64,000 bases of DNA from Laspinema palackyanum D2c (GTDB taxonomy: Bacteria; Cyanobacteriota; Cyanobacteriia; Cyanobacteriales; Laspinemataceae). Position 1 is the stretch's first letter; each line of letters opens with the position of its first letter. Positions 29,202 through 38,900 of the stretch are shown here, one piece after another. A program made the position numbers and the translations under genes. The notes beneath the pieces were generated by a model. That model was given only the letters and a program-made list of their open reading frames with translations. It was not told where the DNA came from and made no database searches. Where the stretch lies: the NCBI RefSeq assembly GCF_025370875.1, contig NZ_JAMXFD010000002.1, forward strand, positions 1-64,000. Direction: 5' to 3'.

Positions 29202-29825
29202 ATGATTAATTTAATCAACAGCGCACCACCCACCCTCCCAGACATCCCCGATGGCTACCTGAATATCATGGGGTATGTGGATGAATCAGAAGTGAATGGA
29301 CCGGGAACCCGCGCCGTAGTCTGGGTCCAAGGCTGTCTGAGGGAGTGTTCCGGTTGTTTTAATCCTGAATCCTGGCCGTTTGAAGTCAATCAATTAATCG
29401 CTATTGATGAACTCGCGGATAAAATTTTGAGCAATCCCCGGAATCATGGGGTGACTTTTTCTGGCGGTGAACCGTTTTGGCAGGCCCCTGCCCTAGGCGA
29501 ACTCGGGAAAAAAATCAAGGCAGCAGGATTAAATCTAATGTCCTTTACCGGGTTTACCTTGGCGCAATTGCAGTCGCCCTCTGCGCCGGTGGGTGCAGAT
29601 GCCTTATTAGACCAACTGGACATTCTGATTGATGGTCCTTATGTCGAATCCTTAGCGATTCATTCCCCAGAATCCCCAGTTTCTTCCCGCAATCAACGGA
29701 TTCATATCTTCAATGAAGCCTTTAAGGATAAAATTACCTGGGCCAGCGACCAGATGGAAATCCACATTCTCAAAGATGGAACCAGGATTATTACGGGTTT
29801 TCGGGGGCAATTGGGGCTAGAGTAG
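29202..29825 (+). CDS. Radical SAM activating enzyme, NrdG-like
   Basis: 207 residues from the ATG at 29202, which has a GAGGAGAGG site; a TTG 18 bases upstream is less likely. The radical SAM cluster motif is CX3CX2C ('CLRECSGCFNP'), with the Gly-rich SAM-binding 'VTFSGGEPFWQ'. The compact size and the opening 'NIMGYVDESEVNGPGTRAVVWVQGC' match class III ribonucleotide-reductase activases and related single-cluster enzymes. No nrdD glycyl-radical partner is in the window, so the target is uncertain. It is a cytosolic iron-sulfur protein. Confidence 0.85.
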   Translation: MINLINSAPPTLPDIPDGYLNIMGYVDESEVNGPGTRAVVWVQGCLRECSGCFNPESWPFEVNQLIAIDELADKILSNPRNHGVTFSGGEPFWQAPALGELGKKIKAAGLNLMSFTGFTLAQLQSPSAPVGADALLDQLDILIDGPYVESLAIHSPESPVSSRNQRIHIFNEAFKDKITWASDQMEIHILKDGTRIITGFRGQLGLE

Positions 29826-29835
29826 AACCCTGTTG

Positions 29836-29975
29836 CATTCCGTGAAAGAGACTCCCTAACTTCCTCAAAAGCATCACAGTTCCGTTGAAAGGTTACCCAA
29901 CATCAGGAAACGGTGACAAGACGCGGCATCGTTGCCTTGAAGGATTCCCTGACATCAGGAAACAATGAGGGTTGG
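29836..29975. repeat. Degenerate ~50-bp tandem repeat, about three units
   Basis: Repeated blocks of TTGAAAGG..CCC..ACATCAGGAAAC..TGA at about 29881-29925 and 29931-29970, with a weaker first copy near 29837-29875. It fills the spacer before the SpoIIE gene. Confidence 0.55.
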
Positions 29976-30032
29976 GGGTCTTTTTCGTGAGTGCTATTCT
30001 GTGTAAAGCTAATTGTCTCAATTTCCTAGTCC

Positions 30033-31172
30033 ATGACCCACATTCTTGTGATTGATGACGATCCGACTATTCGCGTCGTGTTAACGAGATCCTTGCAAAA
30101 ACAGGGGTATCACGTTGCCGTTGCCAGTAATGGTCAAGAAGGAATGGAACAGGCTTATCGATTAGGGCCTGCATTAATCATTTGTGACTGGATGATGCCG
30201 GTGATGGATGGGTTGGAAGTTTGCCGTCAGATCAAAGCGCATCCAGAATTATCCAACACCTATTTTATTCTGTTAACCTCTCGGGGCGCAACGGAAGATC
30301 GGGTCGTGGGACTGGATACGGGTGCCGATGAATTTCTCTCTAAACCGATCGAGATTAACGAATTAAATGCCCGCGTTAGAGCGGGATTGAGGATTTATCA
30401 GCTTACCCAAGATTTGCGAAACTCCAAGCGAGCATTAGAAGCGGAACTGGCGGAAGCAGCGGATTACGTCCGATCGCTCTTACCTGACCCCCTGAATACA
30501 CCTGTGGCGATCGCCAACCGTTTTATCCCCTCTCGTCAACTCGGTGGCGATTGCTTTGACTATTATTGGCTCGATTCAGAACATTTAGTCATTTACCTAC
30601 TGGATGTTGCCGGTCATGGTTTAGCGGCGACCCTCCCCTCGGTTTCGGTCTTAAATTTGTTACGGTCCCACTCCCAGGTTGGGTTTGATTTTACTCAACC
30701 TGCTTCGGTTTTAACCGAATTAAATAAATACTTTCAAATGGACTTACAACAAGATAAATATTTTACAATTTGGTATGGCGTCTATAACCGCACCGAAGAT
30801 ACCCTATTGTACTCCAGTGCAGGCCATCCTCCGGCCTTATTGTTATCTGGAACTCCAGGAATGCCGCCTACCCTACAAGCGCTCAAAACCCAAGGCTTAC
30901 CCATCGGAATGTTTCCCGAAGCCCAATATATCCAAAATGTCTGTCAGATTGAGACTCCTAGTACCTTATACGTTTTTAGTGATGGCGTTTATGAAATTAA
31001 TCAGCCTGATGGCACTCTTTGGGGTCTGGATGCCTTTAGCAATCTACTCACTTATTATTGGCAAAAAAATGGCCGGGATATTGATGGGTTATTAGCTCGC
31101 ATCCGGAGTTTAAATCTCAACCCGACCTTTGATGACGACTTCTCCTTGCTCCAGGTAGAGTTTCTGGAATAA
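30033..31172 (+). CDS. Response regulator with PP2C-type (SpoIIE) phosphatase
   Basis: 379 residues. The receiver domain covers 1-120 with Asp8-10 and phospho-acceptor Asp52 ('IICDWMMP'), and Lys near 104. A short coiled linker (~120-150) leads to a PP2C/SpoIIE domain (~160-378), with metal-binding Asp motifs 'GGDCFDYY', 'DVAGHG', 'SDGVYE' and 'DDFSLLQVE'. Such proteins (RsbU type) dephosphorylate a STAS antagonist when their receiver is phosphorylated. The STAS gene immediately beyond is convergent, 31 bases away, and is the obvious candidate substrate. It is cytosolic. Confidence 0.93.
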   Translation: MTHILVIDDDPTIRVVLTRSLQKQGYHVAVASNGQEGMEQAYRLGPALIICDWMMPVMDGLEVCRQIKAHPELSNTYFILLTSRGATEDRVVGLDTGADEFLSKPIEINELNARVRAGLRIYQLTQDLRNSKRALEAELAEAADYVRSLLPDPLNTPVAIANRFIPSRQLGGDCFDYYWLDSEHLVIYLLDVAGHGLAATLPSVSVLNLLRSHSQVGFDFTQPASVLTELNKYFQMDLQQDKYFTIWYGVYNRTEDTLLYSSAGHPPALLLSGTPGMPPTLQALKTQGLPIGMFPEAQYIQNVCQIETPSTLYVFSDGVYEINQPDGTLWGLDAFSNLLTYYWQKNGRDIDGLLARIRSLNLNPTFDDDFSLLQVEFLE

Positions 31173-31203
31173 CACCCGACCTCCACTCCGAAGAGTTCCT
31201 GAG

Positions 31204-31566
31204 TTAGATATCGGAGCTTACTTCAGGGTTTTTCACTTCATTTTCAAAAGCTTCTTCATTAGGATAAACTTTAAATACCCGGTCCATGCTGGTTAGTTCA
31301 AATAACATTCTGACCTGATCATTAATGGAACAGATGACCATTTTTGCCCCCGCAGTTCGCACCATTTTCAGGGCGGAGACTAAAGCCCCTAGACCGGAAC
31401 TATCAATAAACGTGACATCCTGGAGATTGACGAGGACAATATTGGCTTGGTTGTCCAGGCGATCGCGCACTTCACGGCGAAAGACATTGGCCTGGGTCCC
31501 ATCTAAAATGCCCTGGGGACGGACGACTTCAAACTTGATATCAGAACTCATCGGTTTGTTACTCAT
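31204..31566 (-). CDS. STAS-domain anti-sigma factor antagonist
   Basis: 120 residues, one STAS domain like SpoIIAA/RsbV. The phosphorylatable Ser lies in 'FIDSSGLGAL' (Ser56/Ser57). It has an N-terminal extension of about 8 residues and an acidic C-terminal tail. It faces the SpoIIE-type phosphatase gene. The missing third member of a partner-switch set, a serine kinase/anti-sigma factor, is not in the window. A role in sigma-factor or effector control is inferred from the family. Upstream lies aspS on the same strand. Confidence 0.92.
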   Translation of the reverse strand: MSNKPMSSDIKFEVVRPQGILDGTQANVFRREVRDRLDNQANIVLVNLQDVTFIDSSGLGALVSALKMVRTAGAKMVICSINDQVRMLFELTSMDRVFKVYPNEEAFENEVKNPEVSSDI

Positions 31567-31705
31567 AAAAAATGATAGTGGGCTTTCGAGCTGTTTTTTC
31601 TCTGATGAGAAAATAATAACAATTCAGTGCAGTCTTAAGAATAGCAAGTCATGGATAATTCACCCAAATACTGGCTTACCCATGACCTGAATCTTCAAAA
31701 AATCC

Positions 31706-33496
31706 TTAAGCCTGTTTAGGCTTAACCGTAGAAGCAACGTGCAATTCCTTCAACTGAATGGCATCAATGGTAGCGGGAGCTCCCGTTAACAAACATCGAG
31801 CTTGCTGGGTTTTCGGGAAGGCAATCACATCTCGAATGGACTCTTCCGAGGCTAACAACATCACCAAGCGGTCTAAACCATAAGCAATACCGCCGTGGGG
31901 TGGAGTGCCATACTCAAACGCCTCCATTAAAAAGCCAAACTTGTTATTCGCTTCTTCCTGGGATAAGCCGATCGCCTCAAACACCCGTTCTTGAACCTCA
32001 CGCTGATAAATCCGCAGACTACCGCCGCCGATTTCCAACCCGTTATAAACCAAGTCATAAGCTTGAGCCCGAGCATTTTTGAGGTCGTCGATATCTTCGG
32101 GGTTAGGCGCGGTAAAGGGGTGATGAGTTGCTTCTAAACGCTTTTCATCAGCATTCCACTCAAACATCGGAAAATCGGTAATCCAGAGTAGATTGAGCTT
32201 GGTTTCATCAATCATCCCCAACAGACGAGCGACGGATTGGCGGAGGCGATCGAGGGTTTTATTCACTGTTGCTGTATCTCCGGCCCCGAATAACAGTAAA
32301 TCTCCCGATTGTGCACCCGTCCGTGAGAGTAACTCTTGCTTCTGTTCTGGGCTTAAATTATCTTTAATTGCCCCAATCGTATCGATTTCTCCGTTATCTT
32401 TAACCCGGATGTAAGCCAACCCTTTAGCACCCGCTTCGGCGGCTTCCTTGAATAAATCTCCACCGGGTTTGATGCGGACATTGGAAATGGCACTATTGCC
32501 ACCGGGAATGGGTAACACTTTGACAATTCCACCGGCAGAAATTGCTCCAGAAAATACCTTAAATCCGGAATCTTTCACCAAATCCGACACATCGACCAAT
32601 TCCATGCCATAGCGAGTATCCGGGCGATCGGTGCCGTACCGAGACATCGATTCGGCGTAGGTTAACCGGGGGAAAGGACGGGGGATATCAATGCCCTTAA
32701 CCGTTTTAAAGATATGGCAAACTAAAGATTCATTCAGTTGGAGAATTTCTTCTTGGGACATGAAACTCATTTCCATGTCCAACTGAGTAAATTCCGGCTG
32801 GCGATCGGCGCGCAAATCTTCATCGCGGAAGCATCGGGCCATTTGATAATAGCGATCTAAACCCGAAACCATTAACAACTGTTTGAATAATTGCGGCGAC
32901 TGCGGCAAAGCATACCATTCACCGGCATTTACCCGGGAAGGGACGAGATAATCTCGCGCACCTTCTGGGGTAGAACGGGTCAGCATCGGGGTTTCAATTT
33001 CGATAAAGCCATATTCATCTTCCAGGAAGCGGCGCATGGCTTTAACCACTTGATGACGCAGTTGTAGATTTCGCGACATCCGTTCCCGACGGAGATCTAG
33101 ATAGCGATATTTCAGGCGTAACTCTTCGCGCACAGTTTCCGTCTGTCCACTGGAAACGGGGAACGGCATCAGTTTATGGACGGCATTGAGTAATTCAATG
33201 CGATCGACGTAGACTTCTATCTCTCCCGTGGGTAAGTTGGGATTGAGGGAATCGCTAGGACGTGAGCTGACCCGTCCGGTGATGCGGAGGACATATTCAC
33301 CTCGGATGGTTTCCGCCTCTTTGTAGGAGGTGGGGGTGCGCTGGGGGTCAGAAACGATTTGGACGACGCCACTCCTATCTCGCAAATCCAAGAAAATGAC
33401 TCCACCATGATCTCGTCGGCGGTCTACCCATCCACACAGAGTAACAGTTTCTCCAATATGTTCGCTTCGGAGTTGGCCGCAATAGTAGGTTCGCAT
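31706..33496 (-). CDS. aspS: Aspartate-tRNA ligase
   Basis: 596 residues, the bacterial-type length (longer than archaeal AspRS because of the GAD insert, ~290-420). The N-terminal OB-fold anticodon-binding domain spans ~1-105 ('[26 protein letters not shown]'). Class II motif 2 is '[20 protein letters not shown]' and motif 3 is '[13 protein letters not shown]'. It charges tRNA-Asp; many cyanobacteria have a non-discriminating form that also charges tRNA-Asn, with GatCAB finishing the job, which I cannot decide from this. The ATG start 'MRTYYCGQL' is conserved in form. Confidence 0.98.
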   Translation of the reverse strand: MRTYYCGQLRSEHIGETVTLCGWVDRRRDHGGVIFLDLRDRSGVVQIVSDPQRTPTSYKEAETIRGEYVLRITGRVSSRPSDSLNPNLPTGEIEVYVDRIELLNAVHKLMPFPVSSGQTETVREELRLKYRYLDLRRERMSRNLQLRHQVVKAMRRFLEDEYGFIEIETPMLTRSTPEGARDYLVPSRVNAGEWYALPQSPQLFKQLLMVSGLDRYYQMARCFRDEDLRADRQPEFTQLDMEMSFMSQEEILQLNESLVCHIFKTVKGIDIPRPFPRLTYAESMSRYGTDRPDTRYGMELVDVSDLVKDSGFKVFSGAISAGGIVKVLPIPGGNSAISNVRIKPGGDLFKEAAEAGAKGLAYIRVKDNGEIDTIGAIKDNLSPEQKQELLSRTGAQSGDLLLFGAGDTATVNKTLDRLRQSVARLLGMIDETKLNLLWITDFPMFEWNADEKRLEATHHPFTAPNPEDIDDLKNARAQAYDLVYNGLEIGGGSLRIYQREVQERVFEAIGLSQEEANNKFGFLMEAFEYGTPPHGGIAYGLDRLVMLLASEESIRDVIAFPKTQQARCLLTGAPATIDAIQLKELHVASTVKPKQA

Positions 33497-33702
33497 GGTG
33501 GTCGCTTTACAGTTTCAGACGTAATGAGTGGACAAGTGAATGGCTAGAATGCCCCAGTTCTAGGGGTTCGATGCTCTATCGCAATCGGGGATGGAATGGG
33601 TGGGATTGCTGAGTTGGGGTCTTTGAAACAAATAACAGAGGCAAACTTTTAAAATCTAGCACGAACGGGTCATCGTGATGGCAGATTCTCTCCGGATAGA
33701 CT

Positions 33703-33737
33703 TAAAAAAATAGAGGGCGACCGATGAGTCGCCCTCG
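33703..33737 (-). terminator. Terminator of the conserved 137-residue gene
   Basis: A 10-bp stem GAGGGCGACT/..GTCGCCCTC (33713-33736) with a 4-base loop, followed on the minus strand by a T-run (A-run 33704-33710). Confidence 0.85.
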
Positions 33738-33765
33738 ATGAACAGGTGTTTAGGCTGAAGGTTGC

Positions 33766-34179
33766 CTAGGAATTGGGGGGAGTGCCGGAGGGATTGAAGA
33801 GGGAGTCCCATGCATCCTTAGCAGATTGGGCAAGGCGATCGCCCAGTTCACTCATTTCACTGAGGATCTTGTCCCAATTTTGCTTGGCATCCATTTCCAT
33901 CAGTTTGATGGTGTAGGCAATCCGTTCGGGATCCATAAGGCGATCGCTTTCAATCGTCTCCCGCGCTTGTTGCACCGCACTCAGATAGGCTTCGGCAGTA
34001 AATTTGCTGGCCCCTTGAATTTCCGCTTGTGCTCGGCGTTTGATGGCTTCAAACAGGGCCATCGTTTCCTCCTGCACCTGGGCGGTGGCATCAGGCATTT
34101 CTTTTTCCACCAGCGCTTTCGTCTCGGGACTTACTTCCACGAGGGCGCGTTCTTTAGGCACTTGAGCTTCATCAGTCAT
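33766..34179 (-). CDS. Conserved hypothetical protein, helical
   Basis: 137 residues, charged and predicted to be almost all helix, with no signal peptide or membrane segment. Segments such as 'EAIKRRAQAEIQGASKFTAEAYLSAVQQARETIE' and 'MEMDAKQNWDKILSEMSELGDRLAQSAKDAWD' look like amphipathic helices. I believe similar proteins occur widely in cyanobacteria, but I recognise no domain. It is a single gene with its own terminator, between aspS and htpX. Confidence 0.8.
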   Translation of the reverse strand: MTDEAQVPKERALVEVSPETKALVEKEMPDATAQVQEETMALFEAIKRRAQAEIQGASKFTAEAYLSAVQQARETIESDRLMDPERIAYTIKLMEMDAKQNWDKILSEMSELGDRLAQSAKDAWDSLFNPSGTPPNS

Positions 34180-34270
34180 GATTCTGTATCCTAACTAGAT
34201 TTGATAACTTGTTGTTGCCTCTAGCCTAACGGCTAAAGTTGAACTCTGGAATGGAGAGGATGGGGTTCAA

Positions 34271-34439
34271 GTTTGTAGTAACGACTTGAGTCGTTTCCGG
34301 ATGCCGAAAGCGATCGCTTTCGGCATCCCCCTTTGAATGCCTGGGTTCCAGTCCTGTAGCAGGCGCTTGGGTCTCCAATTGTGCGTGTCATGGCTCAAGC
34401 CATGACACGAAAGCAACGACTGAAGTCGTTACTACAAAC
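34271..34439. mobile_element. MITE-like element with two internal palindromes
   Basis: 169 bp. Terminal inverted repeats of 25 bases with one mismatch (34271-34295 and 34415-34439), each starting GTTTGTAGTAACGACTT. Inside are a perfect 30-base palindrome centred on a HIP1 octamer (34299-34328) and an 11-bp stem with a 2-base loop (34385-34408). No coding capacity. Solo or tandem copies of the terminal motif occur at 38901-39014, 43423-43528 and 55050-55080. Confidence 0.75.
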
Positions 34440-34446
34440 ATTTGCC

Positions 34447-35283
34447 CTATTTCCCCTCTAACTGCAACAGGCGCTCGATGCGAGCTTCGGTGGTGGGATG
34501 GGTGGAAAATAGCTTAGAGGTAAACTTCTTTCCGGAGAATCCATTCATGATTAACAGGGGTTCAAAGGCGGGATTCCCGTTGAGGGGAAGTTGTCGAGCA
34601 TTTTGGTCAAGTCGTTGTAAGGCTTTGGCTAAAGCGCGGGGGTTGCCGGTGAGTTGGGCGGCACCAGCATCGGCAGCAAATTCACGGGTGCGAGAAATGC
34701 CGAGTTGAATCACCGTGGCGGCGACGGGTGCGACAATGAGCATTAACAATCCCGCGAAGGGATTGGAGCCATTGTCATCCCGACCGATCGGGAGGAACCA
34801 AAAGGCCATTTGCGCTAGGAACGAGATGCCTCCGGCGATCGTGGCGGCAACCGCTTGGGTGAGGGCATCGCGGTTTTGGATATGGCTGAGTTCGTGAGCG
34901 ATGACGGCTTCGAGTTCATCTGCCGGGAGTAGGCTAATAATACCTTGAGTGACGGCGACGGCGGCATGATCCGGGTCTCTGCCGGTGGCGAAGGCATTGG
35001 CGGATTGAGAGGGAACGATATAGAGCGCAGGCATGGGTAAACCGGCCCGATCGCTCAGGGTTTGGACCATCATCGCCAGTTCCGGTGCTTGCGCGGGAGT
35101 GACGGGTTTAGCCCGATATGCGGTTAAGGCAATGCGATCGGAATAGTACCAGGACCCAAAGTTGGTGAGGGCCGCTAATATGACTCCGAAGAAGGCTCCA
35201 GTGGTCCCACCGATGGCGTAACTCACGGTAATCAGGAGTCCACTGAGCAAACCTAACAGGGCAACCGTTTTAAAATGATTCAT
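34447..35283 (-). CDS. htpX: HtpX-type M48 zinc metalloprotease
   Basis: 278 residues from the ATG at 35281-35283, which has a GGAGG site (a 16-codon upstream extension is unlikely). Two N-terminal membrane helices (~5-22 and ~27-46) and two further hydrophobic segments (~148-165 and ~178-196) frame the catalytic domain. The zinc site is complete: HELSH at 130-134 with third ligand Glu201 in 'REFAADAGAAQ'. It degrades damaged membrane proteins on the cytosolic side. It serves as a good internal reference for the degenerate M48 protein at 8544-11120. Confidence 0.95.
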   Translation of the reverse strand: MNHFKTVALLGLLSGLLITVSYAIGGTTGAFFGVILAALTNFGSWYYSDRIALTAYRAKPVTPAQAPELAMMVQTLSDRAGLPMPALYIVPSQSANAFATGRDPDHAAVAVTQGIISLLPADELEAVIAHELSHIQNRDALTQAVAATIAGGISFLAQMAFWFLPIGRDDNGSNPFAGLLMLIVAPVAATVIQLGISRTREFAADAGAAQLTGNPRALAKALQRLDQNARQLPLNGNPAFEPLLIMNGFSGKKFTSKLFSTHPTTEARIERLLQLEGK

Positions 35284-35528
35284 CGTTATGCCTCCAGAAA
35301 GGGCAACAAGGGAGCGCCGCCATCTCATCACAAACTAGGGGCGCTATAGTCATTATTATCCCGGCCCTAGGCAATCCACAGGTAGAAAACGCCCCTGGGG
35401 GGGTACGGATTCGCTCACCTTGCCGGGGCGCTGTTGGGTTGTTTTGTTAAGGCAAACAATAGTTCGGGAGCAAACATGGGGATAATAAGGTTGAACAATC
35501 GTCAGGGAATGGGGAGGGGCTTGAAGCG

Positions 35529-37337
35529 GTGGTGTCTGCCAGCAAAACCAGAAATCGTGCTTTATTAAAGGCAATTCCCGATGCCATCTTTTGGATCCAT
35601 AAAGATGGCACTTGTCTTGATTATCAACCGCCGAAGAATTTTACCCTGTGGGCGGGTTGTAGAAATTCAGGGCAGAAGTTGCAGCCGGAAGGGATAGATA
35701 ATCTGAGCGATCGCAGCTATATCGGTAAGAAGTGGTGGGAAATTTGGCCTTTAGAAGTGGTTCAGCAATGTCGAGAGTTTCTAGAACGGGCGATCGCCAC
35801 TCTAAGCGAGCAACTCTTTGAAGTAGAATTAAGCGGAAAGGATTGTCTATGTTCTCTTCAATTTCCCCCTTTAAATTCGATAAACTTTCCTCCCTATTTT
35901 CCCGCAATTCATGAAGTTCAAATTGTCCCCAGCAGTGACGAAGAAATATTAGTCATAGTGCGAGATCTGACTCAAATTAAACAGACTGAAGCACAACTGC
36001 GCCATGAACTGGAACGGAAAGCCTTACAGTTACACCAGGCTGTCCTCGCCTTAGAGGCGGAAAAAGCTCATCGCCAACAAATTGAAGAAATCTTGGCTTT
36101 TACCCAGTTTTCTCTGAATCGGGCTGGAGATTCAGTGTTTTGGGTCAACTCCAATGCCCAGTTCTTTTATGTCAATGAAGCCGCTTGTCTGTCTTTAGGT
36201 TATTCCCGAGAAGAGTTGATTTTAATGACCATTCATGATATTAATTTGGACTTACCCCAAAATGTCTGGTCTGATTATTGGGATGAAATCAAACAGCATG
36301 GTTCGTTTACGATTGAATGCTATCACCAAACGAAAGATGGGCGAAGATTTCCCGTAGAAAGTACAGTCAATTATTTGGAATTTAATGGAAAAGAATATAA
36401 CTGTATTTTGGCCCGGGATATTACCGATCGCAAGAAAGTCGAAGCGCAATTACTAGAAACAAAAACAGCAGCAGAAGCGGCTAATCGCGCCAAAAGCACC
36501 TTTTTGGCGAATATGAGCCACGAACTGAGAACCCCACTCAATGCCATTATTGGGTATAGTGAACTCCTCCAAGAAGATGCCCGAGATATCGGCATTAACG
36601 ATGCAGAATTTCTGGATGACCTACGCTCCATTAATACGGCAGGGAAACATTTGCTGGCTCTAATTGGGGATATTTTGGATTACTCCAAGATTGAATCGGG
36701 GAAAATGCAACTGTTTTTAGAATCATTTGACTTAGACCAGGCCATTACCCAAATTTGCCACACCGCTCAACCCCTAATCGAGAAAAATTCTAACCAATTG
36801 GTGGTGCAGTTTAGTGGGGAAATGGGTCCGATGTATGCTGACCTGACTAAGATGCGACAAATTCTCTTCAATTTACTCAGTAATGCGGCTAAATTCACTC
36901 GGAAGGGAAAGATTGAGATGGCCGTAACGAAACAACTCCGGAGTGCGATTCCTCTTCCTCTCAACCCAGAGCAAGAATCAAGTCTAAATGATTTATTTGT
37001 CGGGTTTAAAATCTGCGATACAGGCATTGGCATGAGTCAAGACCAGTTAGATAATTTGTTTCAAGCCTTTATGCAGGCAGATGCGTCTACGACCCGAGAA
37101 TATGGGGGGACGGGGTTGGGTTTGGCAATTAGTCGATTGTTTTCTCAGATGATGGGAGGAGATATTTTAGTGGAGAGTAAGTTGGGGGTGGGTTCAACTT
37201 TTACGGTTTATCTCCCGATGGAAGTCAAGTTGCCTCAACCGGATGAAAATGATTGGCAGGAACCCTCTGTTTCCCCAGGGGCGATCGCTCGAAAATCATT
37301 GAGGGGGGATGAAGTCTTAGAGCAATCCAAACCTTAA
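35529..37337 (+). CDS. PAS-domain sensor histidine kinase
   Basis: 602 residues from a GTG at 35529. No membrane segment is seen, so it is probably cytosolic. It has an N-terminal PAS-like domain (~10-135), a coiled segment (~137-185), a second PAS domain with PAC tail (~190-300, ending 'ILARDITDRKK'), a HisKA with His331 in 'MSHELRTPLN', and an ATPase domain (~440-570) with 'NLLSNAAKF', 'DTGIGMS' and 'GGTGLGLAIS'. It has no receiver domain. The cognate regulator is not adjacent. The start lacks a clear ribosome site; htpX is divergent upstream. Confidence 0.92.
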   Translation: MVSASKTRNRALLKAIPDAIFWIHKDGTCLDYQPPKNFTLWAGCRNSGQKLQPEGIDNLSDRSYIGKKWWEIWPLEVVQQCREFLERAIATLSEQLFEVELSGKDCLCSLQFPPLNSINFPPYFPAIHEVQIVPSSDEEILVIVRDLTQIKQTEAQLRHELERKALQLHQAVLALEAEKAHRQQIEEILAFTQFSLNRAGDSVFWVNSNAQFFYVNEAACLSLGYSREELILMTIHDINLDLPQNVWSDYWDEIKQHGSFTIECYHQTKDGRRFPVESTVNYLEFNGKEYNCILARDITDRKKVEAQLLETKTAAEAANRAKSTFLANMSHELRTPLNAIIGYSELLQEDARDIGINDAEFLDDLRSINTAGKHLLALIGDILDYSKIESGKMQLFLESFDLDQAITQICHTAQPLIEKNSNQLVVQFSGEMGPMYADLTKMRQILFNLLSNAAKFTRKGKIEMAVTKQLRSAIPLPLNPEQESSLNDLFVGFKICDTGIGMSQDQLDNLFQAFMQADASTTREYGGTGLGLAISRLFSQMMGGDILVESKLGVGSTFTVYLPMEVKLPQPDENDWQEPSVSPGAIARKSLRGDEVLEQSKP

Positions 37338-37386
37338 AATATCCCTCTATTACCAGTCTAAATGAATTGTCCAATTCCAGAAAGGA

Positions 37387-37578
37387 GTGGGAGCATCTTG
37401 CTCCCGATGAGAGCAAGGGAGCAAGATGCTCCCACTTCTTATAGCCCCTTACACCTTGACAGGGCCATCCCTTTAGGGGTAACGACAACCGTTCGTAGTG
37501 ACTCCTTGATTGAGTCATCTTAATAGCACCCCTAAAGGTTTGACTACAAACGATTGAACGCCCTTTATAGCCAAGGTG
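37387..37578. repeat. Composite palindromic region before corA
   Basis: First, perfect 19-base arms (37387-37405 and 37417-37435) containing GGGAGCATCTTGCTCCC, a motif that is nearly palindromic itself. Then an element at 37452-37578 with nested inverted pairs: CACCTTG/CAAGGTG at its ends, CCTTTAGGGGT/ACCCCTAAAGG, and CGTTCGTAGT/ACTACAAACG. It fills most of the 350-base spacer; no gene is present. Confidence 0.65.
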
Positions 37579-37687
37579 CGAACCCAGGGCACTAACGCAC
37601 TAGACTTGAAGATGATTCCCGAGATCGCCTCCAACCTTCTCCAGAATTGCCTAAAATCGCAGTGGTAGCTGCGATCAGGATAAAAAG

Positions 37688-38878
37688 ATGACAGATAAGG
37701 GATGGACAATGACTAATTTCCTCTCTCAACCGGAAGAGGAGAACGATAAAAACGAAGAATCATACGTCGATTACTGCTATGACGAACCCGGTAGTATCCC
37801 CGGAACTCTGATTATTGAGGACGATGCAGCAACCCCGACGATTGTGGCGATCGACTATTGCGAAAAAAAGGCGATTCGGCTACTCATGGCGACCCCGGAA
37901 GAATGTATCCCCTACTTAGACAGTGAGTCCGTTTCCTGGTTAGATGTTCAGGGGTTGGGGAGTGAAGATATTTTAAAGCGACTGGGTAAAGTCTTTCACT
38001 TGCATCCCCTGCTGTTAGAAGATATCGTCAATGTCCCCCAACGACCCAAAGTGGAAGACTACGAGGGTCATTTAGTGATTATTGCGCGGATGGTGATGCT
38101 CAAAGAACATCGCCATGATCCAGCGGAGGAAAGCTTTATCAGCGAACAAGTTAGTTTTGTGTTGGGTAAAGATTACCTGTTGACGGTGCAGGAGGAGCCA
38201 GAACATGACAGTTTTGGTCCTGTGCGCGATCGCATTCGCAGCAATAAAGGCACGATTCGCAAACAAAAGGCTGATTATCTCGCCTATGCTCTCCTCGATG
38301 CCATTATCGATGGATTTTTCCCGGTTCTGGAAGCGTATGGGGAACGCATCGAGGATTTGGAGGATGAGGTGGTGGCAAACCCTACACCCCACACCCTACA
38401 AAAAATTTATAAAATCAAACGGGAGTTACTCACCTTACGTCGGGCAATCTGGCCCCAGCGAAATGCCATCAATGCCCTGATTCGAGACGGCAGTCCCTTG
38501 ATTTCTGATGAAGTTCGGATTTATTTACGCGACTGTTACGATCATACGATTCAGGTTTTAGATATTGTGGAAACCTATCGGGAACTCGCTGGTGGGCTGA
38601 TGGAGGTTTACCTCTCTTCCATCAGTAACCGCATGAATGAAGTGATGAAACTGTTAACGGTGATTTCATCTATTTTTATTCCCCTGACCTTTATTGCCGG
38701 GGTTTATGGGATGAACTTCAATCCCGAAGCCTCACCGTTGAATATGCCAGAACTGAACTGGTATTGGGGCTATCCGGCAGTTTGGGTGGTGATGATTGCG
38801 ATCGCCGTCTTCATGATTTTTCTCTTTTGGCGTCGCGGTTGGTTTAACAACTTTTCCACCCCCGAGCGTCCCAGATGA
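37688..38878 (+). CDS. corA: CorA-type magnesium/cobalt transporter
   Basis: 396 residues. A large cytosolic N-terminal domain (~1-330) with acidic N-terminus and long helices is followed by two C-terminal membrane helices (~335-355 and ~368-388). The selectivity signature is 'GVYGMNF' at the end of the first helix. CorA forms a pentameric Mg2+ channel in the plasma membrane. The N-terminal ~40 residues are very acidic and longer than in the shortest relatives; an internal ATG seven codons on is possible. No Mg riboswitch was seen upstream. Confidence 0.96.
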   Translation: MTDKGWTMTNFLSQPEEENDKNEESYVDYCYDEPGSIPGTLIIEDDAATPTIVAIDYCEKKAIRLLMATPEECIPYLDSESVSWLDVQGLGSEDILKRLGKVFHLHPLLLEDIVNVPQRPKVEDYEGHLVIIARMVMLKEHRHDPAEESFISEQVSFVLGKDYLLTVQEEPEHDSFGPVRDRIRSNKGTIRKQKADYLAYALLDAIIDGFFPVLEAYGERIEDLEDEVVANPTPHTLQKIYKIKRELLTLRRAIWPQRNAINALIRDGSPLISDEVRIYLRDCYDHTIQVLDIVETYRELAGGLMEVYLSSISNRMNEVMKLLTVISSIFIPLTFIAGVYGMNFNPEASPLNMPELNWYWGYPAVWVVMIAIAVFMIFLFWRRGWFNNFSTPERPR

Positions 38879-38900
38879 AAGCTAAAAAATGAAAGCTAAA

